In this document: in pieces, positions 11,851 through 26,800 of the stretch
How the letters are laid out: each line of letters starts with the position of its first letter
Position numbering within the stretch: the stretch's first letter is position 1
Source: Nematostella vectensis
Taxonomy: Eukaryota > Cnidaria > Anthozoa > Actiniaria > Edwardsiidae
Length of the DNA: 60,000 nucleotides
Reading direction: 5' to 3'
NCBI RefSeq assembly: GCF_932526225.1
Contig: NC_064042.1
Coordinates: 13,653,040-13,713,039, forward strand
Position numbers and translations under genes: made by a program
The notes under the pieces: model-generated
Told to the model about the DNA's origin: nothing
Seen by the model: the letters and a program-made list of their open reading frames with translations, nothing else
Databases searched by the model: none

Positions 11851-14800
11851 TTATAGTTCTTGTTTCTGTGTTGATGCAGGTTCATCGTCTGTCGAGGCGG
11901 GAAGAAATTCCGTTTTGTTTGCAAGAACGTCCTTCATCCATTCCTGGAGATGGCGAAGTTTTGTTTCCTTCCCTTTTTTCTTAAACCACGTGCTTTTGTT
12001 CTTTAAAAAAAGAATATTATGAGTATAGTGAAGGAAAAAGCGTCCAAGGGGAGGATCTAGCCCCTGAGAGGGTTTTTTGGCTCAGTGACAAAGACACAAA
12101 TACCTAAAAAGGCAGTTTAAAAAATGTGCACAAATCAGGGTGTTCCCCAAACGAAAAAGAAAGGTTTAAAATTCAGTTTGTACTGGTTCTATAGCTCCCT
12201 TATTTTCTGGGCACTTCGTCAAAAAAAAAAAAAAAAAAAAAAACGAAGCAAAAAGATGAGTACGGGCATGCATCTTTTTTATTACTTTTCTTTAGCAGCC
12301 CGTAACCCCCCTGAACCTACCCCTGAATCCGCTACTGTGTCCTCTCAGCGAAATACCGGAAATCTATATTCTACCTTATTACACTTAATTTTCGCGACGT
12401 CAAAATTACGCTATTTTGAGATGGCGATATTTCGCGACACTTTTTTTCGCGCTTTTCCTATTTTTGTAAAAACCAGATCACTTTATTTCCTCTGCGATTT
12501 TGGAATAATAGACCAAGCAAAACAAGTTGAATTAAAATGTGCTGTAATCATCAAAACTGAAATAATTTGTAACAAAGATGCGTGGCCTAAATTTAGTTAC
12601 ATAAAAATATATAAATACAAGTCCACCTCAACCCCTTACCGTACTATGTACATTAGATGACTAAATAGACAAGGTATTTCATGACTAAACGGCCAATATT
12701 CCCCCAAAGGCTTCTTGTGTACTCACTTAATTTTCGCGCATCCTAATTTCCGCAACACTTAATTTTCGCGCATTCTAATTTCCGCGACACTTTCGCACAC
12801 TATTTTCGTGAATCTTTTAAAATCGCGAATTTCGCCAAATAAAAGTGACGCAAAAATTTAGTGAAGGTTATAAAAGTGTTGTAAAAGGGAACCTTATGGC
12901 CAATTCGAAACAGCATCAGAGATGCGAATTTATATCGGCTTAAACGATGACAAAAATGATCAGTACTTAGTGATGATCGCGCAAATTTGCTATTGCCTCG
13001 GATGGCAGAGTTTAGATTAGGAGATTAGGGTAAGGGTTAATCAGCTCTTACCAATTTAGGATCTACTACTCCCACGGCAGGAGAACTGACGTCTATTCGG
13101 TATGACTTCTGCCAGTAATCACGCATCTGCAACACACAAGTCACGTGATGATAGAGATAAAGTGAAGAGAACCTTAAGTATGGCTATATGACAGACACAA
13201 GATAGCAGAGTTAAGCAAAGTAAATCTTTAGTATGGCCATATGACCGACACGTGATAATAGGAAAAGCAAAATCAACCTTTAGTTTGGCCACGTGACCGA
13301 CACGTGATAATAGGAAAATCAAAATGAACCTTTAGTTTGGCCACGTGACAGTCACGTGATAATAGGAAAGGAATATGAACCTTAAGTATGGCCACGTGAC
13401 CGACACGTGATAATAGGAAAAGCAAAATGAACCTTTAGTTTGGCCACGTGTCCGACACATGATAATAGGAAAATCAAAATGAAACTTTAGTTTGGCCACG
13501 TGACAGACACGTGATAATAGGAAAGGAAAATGAACCTTTAGTATGGCCACGTGACCGACACGTGGTAATGGAAAAAGCAAAATGAACCTTTAGTATGGCC
13601 ACGTGACCAACACGTGATAATAGGAAAAGCAAAATGAACCTTTAGTATGGCCACGTGACCGGCACGTGGTAATGGAAAAAGCAAAATGAACCTTTAGTAT
13701 GGCCACGTGACCAACACGTGATAATAGGAAAAGCAAAATAAACCTTTAGTATGGCCACGTGACCGACACGTGATAATAAGGAATGCCCACAAGAACCTCT
13801 TATCCGAGCACGAAATAGCGTAAGAATCGTAAGTATATGATATTTCTGGCAGCTTTGCCCAGTTGACTTGACATGAAAAGGAAATGTCGTTAGCGAAGAT
13901 TTCTTCAAAATCACGCAAGACATAAGAAAACAGTGCAGGCTACAGCAGTGCTATGTGGCATTTTTCCAAACAATACGCTAGTGCTGTCTGTGCGAGACTG
14001 ACGTTCGTTTTAGAGGGCCCCCGAATGGTCTTTGGCGAGCACTTGCGAGCTTGCGAGCACCCCGTTTTTTTATGCGAGACCGAGCATTTCTAGTTGTTAA
14101 ATGAATCGAGCAGCGAGCACTTCGAAAAATACAATGCTAGAACGGCGGAAAAAATTGCGCGAGCAGCGAAACAAAATTTGCCTGGGTAAGAGGGAGGTTG
14201 CAGCAACAGCTGGTTCATCCTGCCGCCCTTGTCTTGCATATCTTATTGGCCGGACATAAAACTGGTTAATCCTGCCGCCCTTGGTGTACATACTTCATTT
14301 GCCGGATATAAGACTGGTTTATCCTGAGCACTTCGAAAAATACAATGCGAGAACGGCGGAAAAAATTACGCGAGCATTAGCCGAAAACTGCGAGCACATC
14401 GAAATTTCGGGGGACCATTCGGGGGCCCTTTATAGATGGGGTCATGTATAACATACATTAATAAAGTTTTGCTTGACTTACGTATTTTGTTCACAACTAA
14501 ATCGAGGTTATCCAAGACTTACCATGGGAAAGGGATCCGGGTCCACCCATACAAATGATAGCTTCTCGTTACTCTTGTAAGCTTTTGCAAGCGACCTCAC
14601 CAAGGAGAAGAACTGAGCGCCTTCTACAAAGCGAACAGCGAGGACAGTTAAAGCCTTCTACAGATCAAACAGGGATGGAGTCCAGTCTACAAGTGGTAGG
14701 GCTGGGTTCCAAAAAGCATAGGGGTTGGGTCCCCAAGGGGATAGTGGTAGAGAAGTGGTGGAGGGAATAGGGATGGGGTTCCAAATGTGGTAGGCTCCTC

Positions 14801-17800
14801 AGGGGGGTACAGTGTCCAAGGGGGTAAGAATGGCGGTCCCAAAGGGGTAAGGGTGGGGTCCTAAACGGGGTGGGAGTGCTTACCTATAGTTTTGGGTTTC
14901 ACGAATGCAGTGACTAGATAACCCTCTACTTTAGACGACTGAAAAAAAAAAAGAAATGTGTCAAAGGGTACATTTTCAGCCCCTTTAAGGGCCTATGGTA
15001 CTATCTTTTGAGTTCGTTGCTAGGGAAATTTGTTTGTTTTATTTAAGCTTCTGTTTTTTTTTTCAAATCTCTTGAAACTTTCAACATAAGCGTTTTAGAC
15101 ATAAATGACACAAGTAATGACGTCATCTGACCCCTCCCATGCTCACGCGACCCTGAACAGAATAACGTGTCGGAGAAGCTACTGTTCAAGTCTAACATCA
15201 TATTTTTTGCTGAAATATTTTAACATCACTACTTTCTAAAACTTGAAGCATTTGCGAAATTTTGATACAGCGAGAAATGGCGAATTTTTATGTTCTTCCA
15301 AAACCACATATTTGGTAATAACTTTTTCATTTCTTCCAATATCAAACATCCCATGCGCTAAGTTGTTAGGAGTGGTGATATAAATGGTTTGAGTGAAAAA
15401 AATCCACAATTGTTGTAAAATGTTCAAAATTAACGTGTTTTTCTCGCGCGGAAATGACCGCCATCAGTTTTTTTGCCATCTATTTCTATTCTCTAAAAAC
15501 ATATAGAAATTGCATGTTCTTCTTCAAGATGTCGAAAGTTTATCTCTTTAATCTCTTGGGGAAAAAGAAAAAGAAGAAGTTAGAACTGGAGTTTCGAAGA
15601 AAAAAAAAAGGGATTGAACCCGGAGCGCTTGCTTATGAGTCAAAGGTGCTAACCACTGGGCCACGGAATCAAGGGGGAGGATTTTAGTTTATTTAATGAA
15701 ATGTAGCGTTTTTCCCTTTCGTAACAACGGTGTTAGCAACGAGACTACATACTAACCATAGGCCCTTAAGAAATCACATCCTCTGCGTTTCTTGCGCGCT
15801 CATAAGATTGTTCTTCTATTTAATACCTACCCATGTCTCATGTATATCTTCAAGGCGAATTTTAGTAATAATCTGTCTGAAAGAGAAAAAATCGACATTT
15901 AGCTCAGACATCCTCAAGCAGAATTCGTATTACGTGCGTATTATATGAATTTATTACGGGAAACATGGCAAACTAAGACAGGTGAACACTATTATTAACT
16001 CAATTAACTCAATTTGAAGAAAAAATGAATGATCAATGTAAAACTGTGTGGAGTTAAAAGCTTTATTCGTATGTGTGTATATACTAAGATTTTTAATTGT
16101 AATGTGGACGATCAATAAAAAGAGAGCGAGAAAAAGGTGCAATCTCCTTATAAGGCTATGATGATCTGGAGAAAGTTTAAAATCATTATGATTGATATGT
16201 TTGCTAACCTTTTATTACTTTGTACAAATTTGTTGATATTTTTTTCTTTTATTGGCTGTGGAAGTAAAAAGGTAAGAGTCAATCAAAAACTCGCGGATTT
16301 TCCTAATGCTTAGTGCACACTAGCGACATATCGACATAACGACATGGGCGCGCGCACTCTTATCTTCGACATAACGACATAAACATAACGATATAAGAGA
16401 AAAAAACATGCCTTTTCTTTTATGTCATTATGTCCATGTCGTTATGTCGGGCTAAACATAGTGCGCGCGCTCATGTCGTTATGTTGCTAGTGTGCACTAG
16501 GCATAAGAGAGAGGAAGGTTGCAGCAACAGCTGGTTTATCCTGTCCTTGGTGTACATACCACATTGGCCGGATATAATACTGGTTAATCCTGTCCTAAGT
16601 GTACATACCACATTGGCCGGATATAATACTGGTTGATCCTGTCCTTGGATTACATACCACATTGGCCGGATATAATACTGGTTAATCCTGTCCTTGATGT
16701 ACATACCTCATTGGCCGGATATAATACTGGTTGATCCTGTCCTTGGTGTACATACCTCATTGGCCGGATATATTACTGGTTTATCCTGTCCTTGGTGTAC
16801 ATACCACATTGGCTGGATATAATACTGGTTTATCCTGTCCTTGGTGTACATACCTCATTGGCCGGATATAATACTGGTTTATCCTGTCCTTGGTGTACAT
16901 ACCTCATTGGCCGGATATAATACTGGTTAATCCTGTCCTAAGTGTACATACCACATTGGCCGGATATAATACTGGTTTATCCTGTCCTTGGTGTACATAC
17001 CTCATTGGCCGGATATAATACTGGTTTATCCTGTCCTTGGTGTACATACCTCATTGGCCGGATATAATACTGGTTTATCCTGTCCTTGGTGTACACCACA
17101 TTGGCCGGATATAATACTGGTTTATCCTGTCCTTGGTGTACATACCACATTGGCCGGATATAATACTGGTTAATCCTGTCCTTAGTGTACATACCACATT
17201 GGCAGGATATAATACTGGTTAATCCTGTCCTTGGTGTACATACCTCATTGGCCGGATATAAAACTGGTTAATCCTGTCCTTGGTGTACATACCTCATTGG
17301 CCGGATATAATACTGGTTTATCCTGTCCTTGGTGTACATACCACATTGGCCGGATATAATACTGGTTAATCCTGTCCTTAGTGTACATACCACATTGGCA
17401 GGATATAATACTGGTTAATCCTGTCCTAAGTGTACATACCACATTGGCCGGATATAATACTGGTTAATCCTGTCCTTAGTGTACATACCACATTGGCAGG
17501 ATATAATACTGGTTAATCCTGTCCTAAGTGTACATACCACATTGGCCGGATATAATACTGGTTAATCCTGTCCTTAGTGTACATACCACATTGGCCGGAT
17601 ATAATACTGGTTTATCCTGTCCTTGGTGTACATACCACATTGGCCGGATATAATACTGGTTAATCCTGTCCTTGGTGTACATACCACATTGGCCGGATAT
17701 AATACTGGTTAATCCTGTCCTTGGTGTACATACCACATTGGCCGGATATAATACTGGTTAATCCTGTCCTTGGTGTACATACCACATTGGCAGGATATAA

Positions 17801-20800
17801 TACTAGTTAATCCTGTCCTTGGTGTACATACCACATTGGCCGGATATAATACTGGTTAATCCTGTCCTTGGTGTACATACCACATTGGCCGGAAATAATA
17901 CTGGTTTATCCTGTCCTTGGTGTACATACCACATTGGCCGGATATAATACTGGTTAATCCTGTCCTTGGTGTACATACCACATTGGCCGGATATAATACT
18001 GGTTTATCCTGTCCTTGGTGTACATACCACATTGGCCGGATATAATACTGGTTAATCCTGTCCTTGGTGTACATACCACATTGGCCGGATATAATACTGG
18101 TTAATCCTGTCCTTGGTGTACATACCACATTGGCCGGATATAATACTGGTTAATCCTGTCCTTGGTGTACATACCACATTGGCCGGATATAATACTGGTT
18201 TATCCTGTTCTTGGTGTACATACCTCATTGGCCGGATATAATACTGGTTAATCCTGTCCTTAGTGTACATACCACATTGGCCGGATATAATACTGGTTAA
18301 TCCTGTCCTTGGTGTACATACCACATTGGCCGGATATAATACTGGTTAATCCTGTCCTTGGTGTACATACCACATTGGCCGGATATAATACTGGTTTATC
18401 CTGTCCTTGGTGTACATACCACATTGGCCGGATATAATACTGGTTTATCCAGTCCTTGGTGTACATACCACATTGGCCAGATATAATACTGGTTAATCCT
18501 GTCCTTGGTGTACATACCACATTGGCCGGATATAATACTGGTTAATCCTGTCCTTGGTGAACATACCACATTGGCCGGTTATAATACTGGTTAATCCTGT
18601 CCTTGGTGTACTTACCACATTGGCTGGATATAATACTGGTTAATCCTGTCCTAAGTGTACATACCACATTGGCAGGATATAATACTGGTTAATCCTGTCC
18701 TTAGTGTACATACCACATTGGCCGGATATAATACTGGTTAATCCTGTCCTTGGTGTACTTACCACATTGGCTGGATATAATACTGGTTAATCCTGTCCTT
18801 GGTGTACTTACCACATTGGCTGGATATAATACTGGTTAATCCTGTCCTTGGTGTACATACCACATTGGCCGGATATAATACTGGTTAATCCTGTCCTTGG
18901 TGTACTTACCACATTGGCTGGATATAATACTGGTTAATCCTGTCCTTGGTGTACATACCACATTGGCCGGATATAATACTGGTTTATCCTGTCCTTGGTG
19001 TACATACCACATTGGCCGGAAATAATACTGTTTAATCCTGTCCTTGGTGTACATACCACATTGGCCAGATATTATACTGGTTAATCCTGTTCTTGGTGTA
19101 CATACCACATTGGCAGGATATAATACTGGTTAATCCTGTCCTTGGTGTACATACCACATTGGCCGGATATAATACTGGTTTATCCTGTCCTTGGTGTACA
19201 TACCACATTGGCCGGATATAATACTGGTTAATCCTGTCCTTGGTGTACATACCACATTGGCCGGATATAATACTGGTTAATCCTGTCCTTGGTGTACATA
19301 CCACATTGGCCGGATATAATACTGGTTAATCCTGTCCTTGGTGTACATACCACATTGGCCGGATATAATACTGGTTAATCCTGTCCTTGGTGTACATACC
19401 ACATTGGCCGGATATAATACTGGTTAATCCTGTCCTTGGTGTACATACCACATTGGCCGGATATAATACTGGTTTATCCTGTCCTTGGTGTACATACCAC
19501 ATTGGCCGGATATAATACTGGTTAATCCTGTCCTTGGTGTACATACCACATTGGCCGGATATAATACTGGTTAATCCTGTCCTTGGTGTACATACCACAT
19601 TGGCCGGATATAATACTGGTTAATCCTGTCCTTGGTGTACATACCACATTGGCCGGATATAATACTGGTTTATCCTGTTCTTGGTGTACATACCTCATTG
19701 GCCGGATATAATACTGGTTAATCCTGTCCTTAGTGTACATACCACATTGGCCGGATATAATACTGGTTAATCCTGTCCTTGGTGTACATACCACATTGGC
19801 CGGATATAATACTGGTTAATCCTGTCCTTGGTGTACATACCACATTGGCCGGATATAATACTGGTTTATCCTGTCCTTGGTGTACATACCACATTGGCCG
19901 GATATAATACTGGTTTATCCAGTCCTTGGTGTACATACCACATTGGCCGGATATAATACTGGTTAATCCTGTCCTTGGTGTACATACCACATTGGCCGGA
20001 TATAATACTGGTTAATCCTGTCCTTGGTGAACATACCACATTGGCCGGTTATAATACTGGTTAATCCTGTCCTTGGTGTACTTACCACATTGGCTGGATA
20101 TAATACTGGTTAATCCTGTCCTAAGTGTACATACCACATTGGCAGGATATAATACTGGTTAATCCTGTCCTTAGTGTACATACCACATTGGCCGGATATA
20201 ATACTGGTTAATCCTGTCCTTGGTGTACTTACCACATTGGCTGGATATAATACTGGTTAATCCTGTCCTTGGTGTACTTACCACATTGGCTGGATATAAT
20301 ACTGGTTAATCCTGTCCTTGGTGTACATACCACATTGGCCGGATATAATACTGGTTAATCCTGTCCTTGGTGTACTTACCACATTGGCTGGATATAATAC
20401 TGGTTAATCCTGTCCTTGGTGTACATACCACATTGGCCGGATATAATACTGGTTTATCCTGTCCTTGGTGTACATACCACATTGGCTGGAAATAATACTG
20501 TTTAATCCTGTCCTTGGTGTACATACCACATTGGCCAGATATTATACTGGTTAATCCTGTTCTTGGTGTACATACCACATTGGCAGGATATAATACTGGT
20601 TAATCCTGTCCTTGGTGTACATACCACATTGGCCGGATATAATACTGGTTTATCCTGTCCTTGGTGTACATACCACATTGGCCGGATATAATACTGGTTA
20701 ATCCTGTCCTTGGTGTACATACCACATTGGCCGGATATAATACTGGTTAATCCTGTCCTTGGTGTACATACCACATTGGCCGGATATAATACTGGTTAAT

Positions 20801-23800
20801 CCTGTCCTTGGTGTACATACCACATTGGCCGGATATAATACTGGTTAATCCTGCCCTTGGTGTACATACCACATTGGCCGGATATAATACTGGTTAATCC
20901 TGTCCTTGGTGTACATACCACATTGGCCGGATATAATACTGGTTTATCCTGTCCTTGGTGTACATACCTCATTGGCCGGATATAATACTGGTTAATCCTG
21001 TCCTTGGTGTACATACCACATTGGCCGGATATAATACTGGTTAATCCTGTCCTTAGTGTACATACCACATTGGCCGGATATTATACTGTTCAATCCTGTC
21101 CTTAGTGTACATACCACATTGGCCGGATATAATACTGGTTAATCCTGTCCTTAGTGTACATACCACATTGGCCGGATATAATACTGGTTAATCCTGTCCT
21201 TAGTGTACATACCACATTGGCCGGATATAATACTGGTTAATCCTGTCCTTAGTGTACATACCACATTGGCCGGATATAATACTGGTTAATCCTGTCCTTA
21301 GTGTACATACCTCATTGGCCGGATACAATACTGGTTAATCCTGTCCTTGGTGTACATACCACATTGGCCGGATAGAATACTGGTTAATCCTGTCCTTGGT
21401 GTACATACCACATTGGCCGGACATAAAACTGGGTAATCCTATCCTTGCTGTGCATACCTCATTGGCCGGACATAATACTGGTTAATCCTGTCCTAAGTGT
21501 ACATACCACATTGGCCGGATATAATACTGGTTAATCCTGTCCTTGGTGTACATACCACATTGGCCGGATATAATACTGGTTAGTCCTGTCCTTGGTGTAC
21601 ATACCACATTGGCTGGATATAATACTGGTTAATCCTGTCCTTGGTGTACATACCACATTGGCCGGATATAATACTGGTTAATCCTGTCCTTGGTGTGCAT
21701 ACCACATTGGCCAGATATAATACTGGTTAATCCTGCCCTTGGTGTACATACCACATTGGCCGGATATAATACTGGTTAATCCTGTCCTTGGTGTACATAC
21801 CACATTGGCCGGATATAATACTGGTTTATCCTGTCCTTGGTGTACATACCTCATTGGCCGGATATAATACTGGTTAATCCTGTCCTTGGTGTACATACCA
21901 CATTGGCCGGATATAATACTGGTTAATCCTGTCCTTGGTGTACATACCACATTGGCCGGATATAATACTGGTTAATCCTGTCCTTGGTGTACATACCACA
22001 TTGGCCGGATATAATACTGGTTTATCCTGTCCTTGGTGTACATACCTCATTGGCCGGATATAATACTGGTTAATCCTGTCCTAAGTGTACATACCACATT
22101 GGCCGGATATAATACTGGTTTATCCTGTCCTTGGTGTACATACCTCATTGGCCGGATATAATACTGGTTAATCCTGTCCTTGGTGTACATACCACATTGG
22201 CCGGATATAATACTGGTTAATCCTGTCCTTGGATTACATACCACATTGGCCGGATATAATACAGGTTAATCCTGTCCTTAGTGTACATACCACATTGGCC
22301 GGATATAATACTGGTTAATCCTGTCCTTGGTTTACATACCTCATTGGCCGGATATAATACAGGTTAATCCTGTCCTTGGTGTACATACCACATTGGCCAG
22401 ATATAATACTGGTTAATCCTGTCCTTGGTGTACATACCACATTGGCCGGATATAATACTGGTTTATCCTGTCCTTGGTGTACATACCACATTGGCCGGAT
22501 ACAATACTGGTTAATCCTGTCCTTGGTGTACATACCACATTGGCCAGATATAATACTGATTAATCCTGTCCTTGGTGTACATACCTCATTGGCCGGATAT
22601 AATACTGGTTAATCCTGTCCTTGGTGTACATACCACATTGGCCGGATATAATACTGGTTTATCCTGTCCTTGGTGTACATACCTCATTGGCCGGATATAA
22701 TACTGGTTAATCCTGTCCTTGGTGTACATACCACATTGGCCGGATATAATACTGGTTAATCCTGTCCTTAGTGTACATACCACATTGGCTGGATATAATA
22801 CTGGTTAATCCTGTCCTTAGTGTACATACCACATTGGCCGGATATAATACTGGTTAATCCTGTCCTTAGTGTACATACCACATTGGCCGGATATAATACT
22901 GGTTAATCCTGTCCTTAGTGTACATACCACATTGGCCGGATATAATACTGGTTAATCCTGTCCTTAGTGTACATACCACATTGGCCGGATATAATACTGG
23001 TTAATCCTGTCCTTAGTGTACATACCTCATTGGCCGGATACAATACTGGTTAATCCTGTCCTTGGTGTACATACCACATTGGCCGGATAGAATACTGGTT
23101 AATCCTGTCATTGGTGTACATACCACATTGGCCGGACATAAAACTGGGTAATCCTATCCTTGCTGTGCATACCTCATTGGCCGGACATAATACTGGTTAA
23201 TCCTGTCCTAAGTGTACATACCACATTGGCCGGATATAATACTGGTTAATCCTGTCCTTGGTGTACATACCACATTGGCCGGATATAATACTGGTTAGTC
23301 CTGTCCTTGGTGTACATACCACATTGGCTGGATATAATACTGGTTAATCCTGTCCTTGGTGTACATACCACATTGGCCGGATATAATACTGGTTAATCCT
23401 GTCCTTGGTGTGCATACCACATTGGCCGGATATAATACTGGTTAATCCTGCCCTTGGTGTACATACCACATTGGCCGGATATAATACTGGTTAATCCTGT
23501 CCTTGGTGTACATACCACATTGGCCGGATATAATACTGGTTTATCCTGTCCTTGGTGTACATACCTCATTGGCCGGATATAATACTGGTTAATCCTGTCC
23601 TTGGTGTACATACCACATTGGCTGGATATAATACTGGTTAATCCTGTCCTTGGTGTACATACCACATTGGCCGGATATAATACTGGTTAATCCTGTCCTT
23701 GGTGTACATACCACATTGGCCGGATATAATACTGGTTAATCCTGTCCTTGGTGTACATACCAATTGGCCGGATATAATACTGGTTAATCCTGTCCTTGGT

Positions 23801-26800
23801 GTACATACCACATTGGCCGGATATAATACTGGTTTATCCTGTCCTTGGTGTACATACCACATTGGCCAGATATAATACTGTTCAATCCTGTCCTTGGTGT
23901 ACATACCACATTGGCCGGATATAATACTGGTTAATCCTGTCCTTGGTGTACATACCTCATTGGCCGGATATAATACTGGTTTATCCTGTCCTTGGTGTGC
24001 ATACCACATTGGCCGGATATAATACTGATTAATCCTGTCCTTGGTGTACATACCACATTGGCCAGATATAATACTGGTTAATCCTGTCTTTGGTGTACAT
24101 ACCACATTGGCCGGATATAATACTGATTAATCCTGTCCTTGGTGTACATACCACATTGGCCGGATATAATACTGGTTTATCCTGTCCTTGGTGTACACAC
24201 CACATTGGCCGGATATAATACTGGTTAATCCTGTCCTTGGTGTACATACCACATTGGCCGGATATAATACTGGTTTATCCTGTCCTTGATGTACATACCT
24301 CATTGGCCGGATATAATACTGGTTTATCCTGTCCTTGGTGTACATACCACATTGGCCGGATATAATACTGGTTAATCCTGTCCTTGGATTACATACCACA
24401 TTGGCCGGATATAATACAGGTTAATCCTGTCCTTAGTGTACATACCACATTGGCCGGATATAATACTGGTTAATCCTGTCCTTGGTTTACATACCTCATT
24501 GGCCGGATATAATACAGGTTAATCCTGTCCTTGGTGTACATACCACATTGGCCAGATATAATACTGGTTAATCCTGTCCTTGGTGTACATACCACATTGG
24601 CCGGATATAATACTGGTTTATCCTGTCCTTGGTGTACATACCACATTGGCCGGATACAATACTGGTTAATCCTGTCCTTGGTGTACATACCACATTGGCC
24701 AGATATAATACTGATTAATCCTGTCCTTGGTGTACATACCTCATTGGCCGGATATAATACTGGTTAATCCTGTCCTTGGTGTACATACCTCATTGGCCGG
24801 ATATAATACTGGTTAATCCTGTTCTTGGTGTACATACCACATTGGCCGGATATAATACTGGTTAATCCTGTCCTTGGTGTACATACCACATTGGCCGGAT
24901 ATAATACTGGTTAATCCTGTCCTTGGTGTACTTACCACATTGGCCGGATATAATACTGGTTAATCCTGTCCTTGGTGTACATACCACATTGGCCAGATAT
25001 AATACTGGTTAATCCTGTCCTTGGTGTACATACCACATTTGCCGGATATAATACTGGTTTATCCTGTCCTTGATGTACATACCACATTGGCCGGATATAA
25101 TACTGGTTTATCCTGTCCTTGGTGTACATACCTCATTGGCCGGATATAATACTGGTTTTTCATGCGGTTTATGTAGCTGTATACTGCCGTGTTTTTTCAA
25201 TCTCATTGATTTGGCAATCTATCCCACAAAGGAAAGGATACACTATTAGATAAAACAAAACAAAAACAGAGGCACTAAAAAACTATCTTCAAAGTAAAAC
25301 AAAGTAAAATTATTGACCTTAAAATATGATTCAGCATATACCAGCATATACAAGTTGCACTCGAAAAAGTTTGTAACCCGCAGTGCTACATGGGTATTAT
25401 ATAAATAAGCAAATAAGCGTAAATAAAAAAATTCAGATTTTAAAATGATTAAGCTTTTTTGATTAAATTCCTGTGAAAATTCACACGGCTTTAAGATACC
25501 GAATACGGCCGAATTTATTACGAATGGAACACTGCAGGTTACGAAAAATACATTCTCGAGTGCGACCTTGTTTGAAATAGGTACGGACTAAAAAATCTCA
25601 AAAATAATAATAGAAATTATCTGATAGCTCATCGATATTTTATGACAAACAAACCTTTTTATCAGTGACAACATAAAATGGAATAAGGGGTTGAAAGTTC
25701 TTGGCAGCTTCCTCGAATTCTTTAAATTCTGCAAAATAACATTTTCAAATCTAAATTCATAAAACACACAAAATAAAGATTATAATTTTTTTGAGATGTA
25801 AACTTACGTGGATTCTCCAGATCAAAATAACCTACAACTTTAGTGCCCTCGGCATCTTCTAACAACGTTCTCTGCTTTTTGTTATCAATATTAGTTACTG
25901 GGGGGTCAAACATCTGAAAGACAACGTTGTTCGTAAGGTTACAGCTGCATAATGATAACGGTGACGAGTTAAAAAGGACTAACCATCCTTTGCGCTAAAT
26001 GATTGGCGACCATAAACACCCCTCCCCCCCAAAAAAAACACAACAACAACAAAAATAAGCATTTGGACTTTGTCACAAGACGCCATCCACCAAACCCTCT
26101 AAAACAACAATAAACACCCCCTCCACTCCACCCCCCACCCCCACCCCCAAATATAATTCTGTACGCCCTTTGAACATCTTAAATTACAAAAATATCTGCT
26201 CAGATATTAAAATTACGAGAAATTTAGGCCTTCTTTTGATGGCTCCGTAATTGCTCAGGTGTCCTACGGATTTTTTGGAAAATTGAATGTCGGAAAGATT
26301 TGGCTTACAAACCACTTAATTCGAATATCTTAGGTAAACTTCCTTTCCGAACAGATTTGGTTGAAAACGGTCGTTGTGCCATTGATATTCAGCAAATCGT
26401 ATAATTTTGATGTTCAGGACGGCAGTTTTTCACGAAGTCACGCTTCTAAAGCTAAACGAGCCAAATTACGGGCTCCGAATTACAAGAACATTCTTATGAA
26501 TTTGTCCGTCTGGAATTGAACTTGCTGGGAGAGGCCTCCCAATCTTGTACGGCATTCCAAGGTATATGTTTATATTGTAATCGAAAGATAGTACGATTCT
26601 AGGTAATCCACGAGTTGTAGGGAAGTTAAGTGTAACAACGAAGCATATTGTTGATTACCTTATGAAGAAATGTAACCAGAACATCGGCAGATCTGAAGAG
26701 AAAAGACATTCCGTAACAATTAGTCCATCAATAGGAAAAAATAACAACAATAGCAATAACAACAACAAACAATGGGCAATAGAGGCAACAACAAAGACGA

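Noticed and set aside
16632-16650. CTGGTTGATCCTG, resembling the start of 18S rRNA
   Set aside because: Only 13 bases match in a few units; most units have CTGGTTAATCC, and no further rRNA sequence follows.
16471-25129. Many 60-155-codon repetitive frames on the minus strand and some on the plus strand
   Set aside because: They arise from the 49-bp array; the same peptide cycles through three frames and ends at stops set by the period.
16513-25158. CRISPR array
   Set aside because: Units are contiguous with no unique spacers, and the setting is eukaryotic.
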